DNA from: Thermoflexus hugenholtzii | Lineage (GTDB): Bacteria; Chloroflexota; Anaerolineae; Thermoflexales; Thermoflexaceae | Reading direction: 5' to 3' | Length of the DNA stretch: 64,000 nt | Assembly (NCBI RefSeq): GCF_018771565.1 | Contig: NZ_CP076326.1 | Coordinates: forward strand, 992,001 to 1,056,000 | Shown here: positions 17,635 through 25,968 of the stretch, piece after piece | How positions within the stretch are numbered: position 1 is the first letter of the stretch | How the letters are laid out: each line of letters opens with the position of its first letter | Made by a program: the position numbers and the translations under genes | The notes under the pieces: model-generated | Database searches by the model: none | What the model saw: the letters and a program-made list of their open reading frames with translations, nothing else | What the model was told of the DNA's origin: nothing

Positions 17635-19647
17635 ATGTCCGAGCCCTATCCATCCCGGCTGGAACCGGAAGCGCTGGACAGCGTGGCGGTGTTCCGACCG
17701 CCTCCGCCGCCTCGTCCATCCCCCACCCTCCGTCTCCTCCTGTGGGGCTTCTTCCTCTTTCTGGCCTTCCTGGGGCTGGGGTATCGCCTGTATGCGCTCC
17801 AGATCCGGGAGGCCCCTCGCTATCAGGCGCTGGGGGAGCGCAGCCGCCTGCGGGTGATCCCCCTGGAGGCCCCCCGGGGGATCCTGCGGGATCGCCAGGG
17901 CCGTCCGCTGGTGCGGAACGAGCCTGCCTTCCGGATCCTGGTGGTCCCCGGCGATCTCCCGGAGGAGCCGGAGGAGCGGGAGGCTATCCTCCGCCGGCTG
18001 AGCGCCTGGCTGGGCATACCGCTGGAACGCGAGGAGGCCTCCGCCCGCGGACAGCGCCGCGAAGGGCTCCGGGAGCGGATCGAGGCCGCCGCCCGGGAGG
18101 CGCCCTTCCGCCCGTTGGTTCTGAAGGAGCCGGTGGACCGGGAGCTCGCCTTCCGGCTGATGGAGGAATCCGTCCGAATGCCCGGCGTCCGGGTGGAACC
18201 CTTCCTCGAGCGCCGCTATCCCAGCGGGGCGCTGACCGCCCATGTCGTGGGCTTCATCGGACGGATCCCGGCGGAGCAGGTCGGGCGCTATCAGGCGGAA
18301 GGGTATGATCCGGCCACGGACCGGGTGGGCCTCAGCGGCCTGGAGTATGCGCTGGAGCCCTGGCTGCGGGGCGTGAAGGGCGCCCGCTATGTCGAGGAGG
18401 ACGCCCGAGGGCGTCCGGTGCGGGTGCGGGCGGAGATCCCGCCGCAGCCGGGCGCTCAGGTCACGCTGACCCTGGATCTCGACCTGCAGGCGGCGGCCCG
18501 GGCTGCGTTGCAGGCCAAGCTGGACGAGCTGAACCGCATCGCCGGGCGAGAGATCACGCGGCGGGGGGTGGCCCTGGTGATGCGGCCGGCCACCGGGGAG
18601 ATCCTGGCCATGGTCAGCCTCCCGGACTACGACAACAACGTGTTCGTCAGCCCGGATCTGCCCCAGGCCTATCCTCGCTTGCTGGAGGATCCCTTCGGGC
18701 CGCTGCTCAACCACGCCGTCGCCTCCCAGTTCGCGCCGGGATCCTCCTTCAAGCCCATTGTGGCGGCAGCCGCCCTCCAGGAGGGAGTGATCACCCCGCG
18801 GACCCGCCTGTTCGATCCCGGGGAGATCCTCATCCCCAACCGGTATTACCCCAACGATCCCGGGATGGCCCAGCGCTTCTTCTGCTGGCTGCGCTCCGGA
18901 CATGGCTGGCAGGATGTGGTGGATGCCCTGGCCAATTCCTGCAACGTCTTCTTCTACAAAGTGGCGGGGGGCTACGATGTGCCCGGGGAGCCGGTCTTCG
19001 AGGGGCTGGGGATCGAGCGCCTGGTGCGCTATATGCGGGCCTTCGGCCTGGGCCAACCCACCGGGGTGGAGCTGCCCGGGGAGGCGGCCGGGCAGGTGCC
19101 GGACCCGGAATGGAAACGCCGCACCTTCGGGGAGACCTGGTCCACCGGCGACACGTATAACCTGGGGATCGGGCAGGGGTATCTGCTGGTGACCCCGTTG
19201 CAGTTGCTGAACGCCATCAACGCCATCGCCAACGGGGGGACCCTCTACCGGCCCCTTCTGGTCCGGGAGATCGCCGACATCCAGGGGAACATCATCCGAT
19301 CCTTCCAGCCGGAGGTCATCGGCCGCCTCCCCATCGCCCCGGAGCACCTCGCCGTGGTCCGGGAGGGCATGGTGGCGGCGGTGGAACGGGGGACCGCCGT
19401 TCGGGCCCAGATCCCCGGGATCCGTGTCGCCGGCAAGACCGGGACGGCGGAGTTCTGCGACGACCTGGCGCTCCGGATGGGGCTTTGCGCCGGGCGGCGG
19501 TTGCCCAGCCACGCCTGGTTCGTCGCCTTCGCGCCGGCCGAGGCGCCCGAGGTATCGGTGCTGGTCTTCATCTGGAACGGAGGGGAAGGCTCCCAGAACG
19601 CAGCGCCGGTGGCCCGTCAGATCCTGGAGGCCTACTTCCGGCGGTGA
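17635..19647 (+). CDS. mrdA: Penicillin-binding protein 2, elongation transpeptidase
   Basis: 670 residues. An N-terminal membrane helix (about 35-57), a PBP dimerisation/pedestal domain, then the transpeptidase. The active-site triads are intact: SSFK with nucleophile S370 (S370-x-x-K373), SCN at 435-437 and KTG at 601-603. It cross-links peptidoglycan during side-wall growth with RodA and MreBCD. rodA is not in this window. The presence of an intact PBP2 shows the organism makes a cross-linked wall. Confidence 0.95.
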   Translation: MSEPYPSRLEPEALDSVAVFRPPPPPRPSPTLRLLLWGFFLFLAFLGLGYRLYALQIREAPRYQALGERSRLRVIPLEAPRGILRDRQGRPLVRNEPAFRILVVPGDLPEEPEEREAILRRLSAWLGIPLEREEASARGQRREGLRERIEAAAREAPFRPLVLKEPVDRELAFRLMEESVRMPGVRVEPFLERRYPSGALTAHVVGFIGRIPAEQVGRYQAEGYDPATDRVGLSGLEYALEPWLRGVKGARYVEEDARGRPVRVRAEIPPQPGAQVTLTLDLDLQAAARAALQAKLDELNRIAGREITRRGVALVMRPATGEILAMVSLPDYDNNVFVSPDLPQAYPRLLEDPFGPLLNHAVASQFAPGSSFKPIVAAAALQEGVITPRTRLFDPGEILIPNRYYPNDPGMAQRFFCWLRSGHGWQDVVDALANSCNVFFYKVAGGYDVPGEPVFEGLGIERLVRYMRAFGLGQPTGVELPGEAAGQVPDPEWKRRTFGETWSTGDTYNLGIGQGYLLVTPLQLLNAINAIANGGTLYRPLLVREIADIQGNIIRSFQPEVIGRLPIAPEHLAVVREGMVAAVERGTAVRAQIPGIRVAGKTGTAEFCDDLALRMGLCAGRRLPSHAWFVAFAPAEAPEVSVLVFIWNGGEGSQNAAPVARQILEAYFRR

Positions 19648-19689
19648 GCGGCGATGGCCCCATGATCCCTGAGGACAGAGGGACTTCCC

Positions 19690-20619
19690 ATGTGGCGCGC
19701 GGTGTTTGTCTCCCTGTCTCGAAACCGGACCCTGAAGCATCGGGTCATGCGCTGGGGGTTTGTATGGCGGGCAGCCGCTCGCTTCGTGGCGGGCGAGACC
19801 CTGGAGGACGGCATCCGGGCCCTCCGGGAGCTGGAAGCCCAGGGGATCCGGGGCATCCTGGACCATCTGGGGGAGAACGTGGAGTCCCCGGCGGATGCCG
19901 AGCGGGCGACCGAGGATTACCTGCAGGCCCTGGACCGGCTGGCGGCGCTGGGGCTGCGTCCCCATCTGGCCGTCAAGCTGACCCATCTGGGGCTGGACAT
20001 CGGGGAGGCGCTCTGCGAACGGAACCTGCGGCGCGTGGTGGAACGGGCGGCCGAGGCCGGGACGGTGGTGGAGATCGATATGGAGAGCAGCGCGTATACC
20101 GAACGGACCCTCGCGCTGTATCGGCGGCTGGCCTCGGTTTATCCCAACACCCGGGTGGCCATCCAGGCCTATCTCTATCGTAGCGCCCAGGACGTGGAGC
20201 GTCTGATCGAGGAGGGGATCGCCCGGATCCGCCTGTGCAAGGGCGCCTATCAGGAGCCGCCCCACATCGCGTATCCGCGGAAGCGGGATGTGGACGCCAG
20301 CTATATCCGGCTGATGGAGCGCCTGCTTTCGGCAGAGGCCCGGGCGCGGGGCGCCTTCGTTGCCATCGCCACCCACGATGAGCGGATCATCCGGCATGCT
20401 CTCCGGCGGATCGAGGAGTGGTCGGTGCCGCGGGGGGCCTTTGAGTTCCAGATGCTCTACGGGATCCGCCGGGACCTCCAGGTGATGCTGGCGCGCCAGG
20501 GGTTCGTCGTCCGGGTATATGTGCCCTACGGCACCGAATGGTATCCCTACTTCATGCGCCGCTTAGGCGAGCGTCCGGCCAACCTCTGGTTTGTGGCGCG
20601 CAATCTCATCCGCCCATAG
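19690..20619 (+). CDS. Proline dehydrogenase
   Basis: 309 residues, the size of stand-alone PRODH enzymes in thermophiles. The beta-alpha barrel shows the family blocks KLTHLGLD, IDMESSAYT, VAIQAYLYR, RLCKGAYQEP and, near the end, YVPYGTEWYPYFMRRLGER, the flavin/substrate-binding signature. It oxidises proline to pyrroline-5-carboxylate with FAD, feeding electrons to the quinone pool. The partner P5C dehydrogenase gene is not in the window. It follows mrdA by 42 nt and may be read through from the mre cluster. Confidence 0.93.
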   Translation: MWRAVFVSLSRNRTLKHRVMRWGFVWRAAARFVAGETLEDGIRALRELEAQGIRGILDHLGENVESPADAERATEDYLQALDRLAALGLRPHLAVKLTHLGLDIGEALCERNLRRVVERAAEAGTVVEIDMESSAYTERTLALYRRLASVYPNTRVAIQAYLYRSAQDVERLIEEGIARIRLCKGAYQEPPHIAYPRKRDVDASYIRLMERLLSAEARARGAFVAIATHDERIIRHALRRIEEWSVPRGAFEFQMLYGIRRDLQVMLARQGFVVRVYVPYGTEWYPYFMRRLGERPANLWFVARNLIRP

Positions 20620-20646
20620 CCGCGCGTTGGGATCGCCGGATCGTCC

Positions 20647-20679
20647 GGGGCGGGGAGCGCGGCCGACGATCCCCGCCCC
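20647..20679 (+). terminator. GC-rich hairpin after the proline dehydrogenase gene
   Basis: A perfect 10-bp stem (GGGGCGGGGA at 20647-20656 with TCCCCGCCCC at 20670-20679) and a 13-nt loop lie 28 nt after the stop. No real T-run follows, so termination strength is uncertain. Confidence 0.45.
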
Positions 20680-20740
20680 TTCGTGGATCGATGGCTGTGA
20701 CCCTTGCGTCATCGAAGACCCGGATTCTTCTGGAAGATCG

Positions 20741-23700
20741 ATGAGGTTTCCAGGGCAAGGTCCGATGCGGCCGGTCGTGCGGATTGGGATCGGGTGGTTG
20801 TGCCTCAGCCTGGGGCTCCTCATCCTGGGGCTGACGGGAGGGATCCTGCGCGCCCGCTGGCGGGGGACCATCGCCGGGTTCCCCCCGCCGATCCCCTGGT
20901 CGGGCGAACCCCGCGTGGGCCTCAACCTCTACCTCTTCGGACAGAACCCTGAAGATCGCCGTCGGGATCTGCAGCAGGTCCGCCAGTTGGGCATCTCCCG
21001 CATCCGCGTCTTCCTCCCCTGGTCGGCCATCCAGCCGGCGCGGGATCAGTGGGACTGGTCGGAGGCGGACCGCGTGATGGTCGACATTCGGGCCGCTGGC
21101 CTGGAGCCGGTGGTGGTGCTGGGGGACAGCCCCGCATGGGCGGCGCGACGGATCGGTCCGATGGCCCCGCCGCTGGATCCCGAGGACTTCGCCCGATTCG
21201 CCAGGGCCTTCGCGGCGCGCTATGGCTCGTGGGTGCGGTTCTATCAGATCTGGGACGAGCCCAACCTGACCATCGGATGGGGCGGGGGAACTCCGGATCC
21301 CGCCGCCTATGCCGCCCTGTTGCGAGCGACAGCGGCCGCGATCCGCGCCGCGGACCCGGACGCGGTGATCCTCCTGGCGGGCCTGGCCCCCACGGTGGAG
21401 CAGGGCCCGTGGAACCTGGCCGACTGGCTGTTCCTGGAGCGGCTGTATCAGCTGGGCGCCCGGGAGTCCTTCGACATCGTTGCCGCCAAGCCCTACGGCT
21501 TCGACACCGGACCGGAGGACCGCCGTGTGGACCCGGAGGTGCTGAATTTCTCCCGGGCGATCCTGCTGCGCGAGGTCATGGTGCGATACGGCGATGAGGG
21601 GAAACCCCTCTGGGCCAGCCACTGGGGATGGAACGCCCTGCCGCCGGGCTGGAGCGGTCGCCCTTCCATCTGGGGGCAAGTGGACGAGGCCACCCAGGCC
21701 CGTTACATCCGGGAGGCCGTCGAGCGGGTCCGGCGGGAGTGGCCCTGGATGGGGACGATGTTCCTGGAGAGCTGGCGCCCGGATGCGCCTTCCGACGATC
21801 CCCGCTGGGGGTTTGCGATGGTCGATCCCCGAGGGCGGCTCCGGCCGGCGGCGGAGGCGCTGCGGGCCGTCGCGAACGGAGCGGTCTTTACTCCCGGATA
21901 CTATCCGGCGGCCATTCCGCAAGCGGAGGGATCCGGCTATGGGCCGCCGCCGGGCGCGCAGTATGAGGGCGCGTGGCGCTTCTCCGCCCTGGGGGCGGAT
22001 ATCGGCCGGGAGGAAGGGGATCGCCTGCGCTTCACCTTTGAGGGGACCGGGCTGGCCCTTCGCGTCCGGCGGGGAGGGTATCGCGCCCATCTTTACGTGT
22101 CAGTGGATGGGCAGCCGGCGAACCGGCTTCCCCGCGACGCCCGCGGCGCGTATTTGATCCTCACCTCCCCGGATTACGCGACCCCAGAGGTGGTCACGGT
22201 TCCGGTGGCCGAGGGTCTGCCCTACGGGCTTCACACCGTTCGGATCGAGGCCGAGCGGGGCTGGGGGCAGTGGGCATTGGTGGGCTGGAGCATCGCGGGG
22301 GTCGGGCCGGATCCGCTCCGGTATCGCCTTGCCCTGGCCCTGAGCCTGCTCGGGGTGGGGATGGGGGGATGGCTGCTCGTCACCGGACTGGTTCAGGCCC
22401 GTCGGCCTCCCCTGCGGGAGATCCTGCAGGCCATCGTCCACCGGCTGGGCCTGTGGGGCGCGTGGGGGCTCTCCGGGCTGGTTTACGCCGGGATGTGGTG
22501 GATCTCGCTGGAGCCGTGGGGGCTCCGGCGCGCGGGGGAGGTGGGGTGGCTGGGGCTGGGGCTGGCCCTGAGCGGGCTTTTCTATCTGGCCCCCCGGGTG
22601 GCCCTCACGGCCCTGGCGGCGTGCCTGCTCCTGATGGTGCTGATCCGACGCCCGTCCTTCGGCCTGGCGCTCACCGCCTTCTGGGCGCCTTTCTATCTAT
22701 ATCCGAAGCCCTTCTTCCAGAAGGCGTTCCCGATGAACGAGCTCATGCTCCTGCTCACCGCGGCCGCCTGGATCCTGCATCGCGGGATCCGCTGGGGGAG
22801 GGGAGAACGGGCACGCTGGGCCTGGGAACCCGCCGATCGATGGATGCTGATCTTCTTCGGCGCGGCCACCCTGAGCACTGCCCTGGCGGCCTTCCAGCGG
22901 GTGGCCTGGCGGGAGTGGCGCCTGGTGATCCTGGAGCCGTTGCTCTTCTATTTCCTGGTCCGGGCGATGCAGCCTTCGCGGGCCGAATGGGAGGCCGTGC
23001 TCAACGCCTTCCTGCTGGGAGGCCTCGGAGCCGCCGGCGTGGGTCTGATCCAGTGGATCACGGGGGTGGGGCTGATCACCGGAGAGGCCGGGGCGCGCTG
23101 TATCCGAGGACCCTACGGTTCTCCCAACAACCTGGCCCTCTATCTGGGGCGGGTCTTCCCGTTCCTGCTGGCGCTGACCCTGAGCGGGAGCTCCCGGCGC
23201 GGGCGCCTTCTGGCCGGGCTGGGCTTGCTGATCGTGGGCGCCGCGCTGATCGGAACCTGTTCGGAGGGAGCCGGGTTCCTGGGGATCCCGGCGGCCCTGA
23301 TGGCGATGGGCGGGCTGTGGCTGTGGGATCGCTGGGGAGGGCTGTCACGAGGGATCCGCTGGGGGCTGATCCTCATGGCGGTGGGAGGGATCCTCCTCTT
23401 CGCCGGAGCGCTGGCGCCGCGCATCGGGGAGGTGCTGGCCCGGCGCGCCGCCACCCCAGGCAGCACCGTCTTCTTCCGCGTCCGCCTGTGGGCCAGCACC
23501 CTGGACCTGATCCGCGAGCATCCGCTCTTTGGGGTGGGGCCGGACAATTTCCTCTACTGGTATCGGAGCCGCTATATCCGCCCGGATGCCTGGCAGGAGC
23601 CGAACCTCTCCCATCCGCATAACGTCTTCCTCGACTTCTGGGCGCGCACGGGGTTGCTGGGATGGATCGCCGGGCTCGCCTGGCAGGTCCTGTTCTGGCG

Positions 23701-23920
23701 TCGGGTCGTCCGGCCCGGGATCTCCGGGGATCCCTGGCGCTGGGGGGCGGCCGGGGCGATGGCCGATCTCCTGGGACACGGCCTGATCGACCAAGGCTTC
23801 TTCCTCATCGACCTGGCCCTGGCGTTCATGATCATCTTCGGCACAGGCCTGGGGATCGCCGACGGATCGCCTCGCTCTGAGCGCCCCCGGCCGGTGGGAA
23901 TCCGCAAGGCGATCGCTTAG
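20741..23920 (+). CDS. Glycoside-hydrolase-like domain fused to O-antigen ligase-like membrane domain
   Basis: 1059 residues. One helix near residues 12-32 is followed by a TIM-barrel-like clan-A hydrolase domain (~55-390) with YQIWDEPNL, placing the putative acid/base at E173. The strand expected to hold the nucleophile reads LWASHWGW, with His294 where clan-A enzymes have Glu. A beta-sandwich, carbohydrate-binding-like domain follows (~410-520), then about 12 membrane helices with the ligase signature GVGPDNF...HPHNVFLDFW near the C-terminus. It likely acts at the outer face of the membrane on a lipid-linked glycan. The start may be ATG 20741 or ATG 20765; neither has a strong ribosome site. 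It converges with, and overlaps by 4 nt, the Tat-exported NodB-like gene. Confidence 0.85.
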   Translation: MRFPGQGPMRPVVRIGIGWLCLSLGLLILGLTGGILRARWRGTIAGFPPPIPWSGEPRVGLNLYLFGQNPEDRRRDLQQVRQLGISRIRVFLPWSAIQPARDQWDWSEADRVMVDIRAAGLEPVVVLGDSPAWAARRIGPMAPPLDPEDFARFARAFAARYGSWVRFYQIWDEPNLTIGWGGGTPDPAAYAALLRATAAAIRAADPDAVILLAGLAPTVEQGPWNLADWLFLERLYQLGARESFDIVAAKPYGFDTGPEDRRVDPEVLNFSRAILLREVMVRYGDEGKPLWASHWGWNALPPGWSGRPSIWGQVDEATQARYIREAVERVRREWPWMGTMFLESWRPDAPSDDPRWGFAMVDPRGRLRPAAEALRAVANGAVFTPGYYPAAIPQAEGSGYGPPPGAQYEGAWRFSALGADIGREEGDRLRFTFEGTGLALRVRRGGYRAHLYVSVDGQPANRLPRDARGAYLILTSPDYATPEVVTVPVAEGLPYGLHTVRIEAERGWGQWALVGWSIAGVGPDPLRYRLALALSLLGVGMGGWLLVTGLVQARRPPLREILQAIVHRLGLWGAWGLSGLVYAGMWWISLEPWGLRRAGEVGWLGLGLALSGLFYLAPRVALTALAACLLLMVLIRRPSFGLALTAFWAPFYLYPKPFFQKAFPMNELMLLLTAAAWILHRGIRWGRGERARWAWEPADRWMLIFFGAATLSTALAAFQRVAWREWRLVILEPLLFYFLVRAMQPSRAEWEAVLNAFLLGGLGAAGVGLIQWITGVGLITGEAGARCIRGPYGSPNNLALYLGRVFPFLLALTLSGSSRRGRLLAGLGLLIVGAALIGTCSEGAGFLGIPAALMAMGGLWLWDRWGGLSRGIRWGLILMAVGGILLFAGALAPRIGEVLARRAATPGSTVFFRVRLWASTLDLIREHPLFGVGPDNFLYWYRSRYIRPDAWQEPNLSHPHNVFLDFWARTGLLGWIAGLAWQVLFWRRVVRPGISGDPWRWGAAGAMADLLGHGLIDQGFFLIDLALAFMIIFGTGLGIADGSPRSERPRPVGIRKAIA

Positions 23921-25905
23921 CCGGAGGGCCCGTAGAACGCCGAGAGCGAAAGGGTCCCTCCCCGCAGCTCCATCCACGCCCAGGGAATGCCCTTCCAGCT
24001 TCGCTCGCGATAGGGGACGGAGGAGCCATCGATGCGCACTTCATGGAGGCGCCCGCCCGGGATCTCCAGGGGGAGGGCCAGGGTGAGGCGCGCAGGGGCA
24101 ACGGGGGAGCGGATCCGCAGATGGAGCGCCCGCCTCTCGGGATCCCAGCGCACCTCCTCCAGCTCCGTCTGATCGCGGGCTTCCACGAACTCCAGCCAGC
24201 GTTGCGCAGACCAGATGGGAACGCCCAACCCAACGGCTTCGTCCAGGATCCCCTCCAGCCAGCGGGCCTGGGTCTCGGCGGCCTCCCCGCCGATCGCGAA
24301 CGGATCCACATGGGCCTGCAGGGCGAGGGCCTCGCCCTGCTCCGCACCTCGGCGGACGAGGGACCTGGAGATCTCCAGGGCGATGGGGAGCGGAAACCGT
24401 GGCGCCTGCGGCCAGGTCCACCCGATCAGCTGTTCATCGACCAGGGCGGTGAGCTGCTGGTAGATGTTCAGCACACGCCCCTCTTCGTCAACGAAGCGCA
24501 TCGGAAGCCCGCTGCCGGTGAAGTAACCGAAGACCCATTCCCCGTCCGGCTTTCGAAACATCGGTCCGACATGATAGAAATCCAGGTTCATCCGGATCCC
24601 ACAGGCGGCCTGGAACCGCGCGGTCTCCACCCAGCCGCTCCACAGGACCCGATGGGTGCGCACGGTAGGGGGGACCGGACGGTAGCCCATCCCGGTGAAC
24701 ACTTCGTAGTAGCGCCGCCAGCCCACCTCCAGGCCTTCTTCGACATAGGGATGGAGCCCAAACTCATGGCCGCGGGCCCGCCAGCGCCACACGTGATCCG
24801 GCAGGACGACATGTGCGGCCGCTTGATCGACCCAATCCCGCAGACGATGCCATGCGCGCTGAAGACGGTTGCGGGGCTGCGGGGCGTAATACACGCTGAA
24901 CGTCCCCCCACGCGCCTCCACCCGGCGGAGGACTTCCTCCACCGCCGACGGAGGCGTGTTGTGGGCATCCCCGGTCGCCACCAGGATCCCCGGGGCGCCG
25001 TCCGGAAAATACCAGATCCGCGGGAGCGGGAGACGGTCCAGGAGCATCCCGGTGATCATCCGGCCCAGCAGCCGCATCAGCTCGTCCGCCTGGGGGATCC
25101 CGATGCGGTCCAGATCGATCCAGCCGTCGAAGAGCTCATGGGCCCGCAGGCCATGAAGCCCATCCCGCTCCTGATGGGCGAGATTGGGGTTTCCCTGACG
25201 GGTCAGGGCAATGCTCCAGGCCGGATCGAAGGCCCAACACCCGGCCTGGCCCTCGCCGAACGGATACAGGGTCACAGCCGGGAAGGGTAGATCCCCGGTC
25301 TTCCCGGCCAGGAAGGCGACGACCTCCGCGCCTGCCGGCCGGTAATGATCGGCCACACCGTGGAATTGGAGCGTCTCTCGGGGGAAACCCTGGCCCATGG
25401 GATGCTCCGGGCGGATCCGGATATACCCTTCGGCGGTCTGACCGGAGGTCGACTCCAGCCCGAAGAGATCCGCCAGCGGAGGGGGCGGCCGCATGGCGAT
25501 CAGGCGGCCGCCCCGGGCGACGTAGCGCCGCAGCGTCTCCCCCTGGCCCGCCTCCAGAGGGCCCGCGCTGAGCACCACCATCGGGAAGCGCTCCAGGATC
25601 TCCATGCGCAGGGCTGAAAGGGAGGCCACCCGGAACGCGTTCAGGCCCTCCGCCCGCAGGATCTCCGCGAGATACGCCCCGGTGGATGGGATCGCCCGCT
25701 CGTTCGCGACGAGCAGGATCGGAGCGGGGCGGCCGCTCCACGGCCAGCGTCGATCCGGCGGCTCAGCGAAGGGAGAGCGGAGGGATAGGGGCTCCCCTCC
25801 GATGTCCTCCCATAGCCGGTAGCCACCGAAGGCCCCCGCTGCCGCCGCGGCGAGCCCGGCCGCGCCGCTCATCTTCAGGAACTGACGTCGGGTGATGGAA
25901 CCCAT
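23917..25905 (-). CDS. Tat-exported NodB-like (polysaccharide deacetylase-related) protein
   Basis: 662 residues. The N-terminus has a twin-arginine signal (TRRQFLKMSGAAG plus an Ala-rich core). Residues ~55-230 resemble the GATase-like/DUF4350 fold that precedes hydrolase domains (YLAEILRAEG, GGRLIAMRPP). Residues ~300-560 form a divergent NodB-type barrel: VATGDAHN in place of the usual TFDDG, GLHPYV, RTHRVLWSG and GSGLPMRF. Much of this is shared with the exported protein encoded at 32317-35202, so the two are paralogues. It probably modifies a surface sugar polymer, but deacetylase activity is not assured. It is the last gene of the long reverse-strand array. Confidence 0.75.
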   Translation of the reverse strand: MGSITRRQFLKMSGAAGLAAAAAGAFGGYRLWEDIGGEPLSLRSPFAEPPDRRWPWSGRPAPILLVANERAIPSTGAYLAEILRAEGLNAFRVASLSALRMEILERFPMVVLSAGPLEAGQGETLRRYVARGGRLIAMRPPPPLADLFGLESTSGQTAEGYIRIRPEHPMGQGFPRETLQFHGVADHYRPAGAEVVAFLAGKTGDLPFPAVTLYPFGEGQAGCWAFDPAWSIALTRQGNPNLAHQERDGLHGLRAHELFDGWIDLDRIGIPQADELMRLLGRMITGMLLDRLPLPRIWYFPDGAPGILVATGDAHNTPPSAVEEVLRRVEARGGTFSVYYAPQPRNRLQRAWHRLRDWVDQAAAHVVLPDHVWRWRARGHEFGLHPYVEEGLEVGWRRYYEVFTGMGYRPVPPTVRTHRVLWSGWVETARFQAACGIRMNLDFYHVGPMFRKPDGEWVFGYFTGSGLPMRFVDEEGRVLNIYQQLTALVDEQLIGWTWPQAPRFPLPIALEISRSLVRRGAEQGEALALQAHVDPFAIGGEAAETQARWLEGILDEAVGLGVPIWSAQRWLEFVEARDQTELEEVRWDPERRALHLRIRSPVAPARLTLALPLEIPGGRLHEVRIDGSSVPYRERSWKGIPWAWMELRGGTLSLSAFYGPSG

Positions 25906-25925
25906 ACACGGCCTTTCATCTGGAT

Positions 25926-25959
25926 GGGGCCGGACAGCGCCGGGAGCGCGGCCGGCCCC
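25926..25959 (-). other. GC-rich inverted repeat between the DUF11 and NodB-like genes
   Basis: GGGGCCGG (25926-25933) pairs with CCGGCCCC (25952-25959), with GCGC-rich sequence between the arms. It lies in the 63-nt gap after the DUF11 stop. No T-run follows on the reverse strand, so it may attenuate rather than stop transcription. Confidence 0.35.
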
Positions 25960-25968
25960 CCATGTCTC

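Noticed and set aside
17029-20397. Open frame of 1122 codons on the reverse strand opposite mreC, mreD, mrdA and proline dehydrogenase
   Set aside because: It spans four recognised forward genes in antisense and has low-complexity Pro/Gly/Arg composition without motifs.
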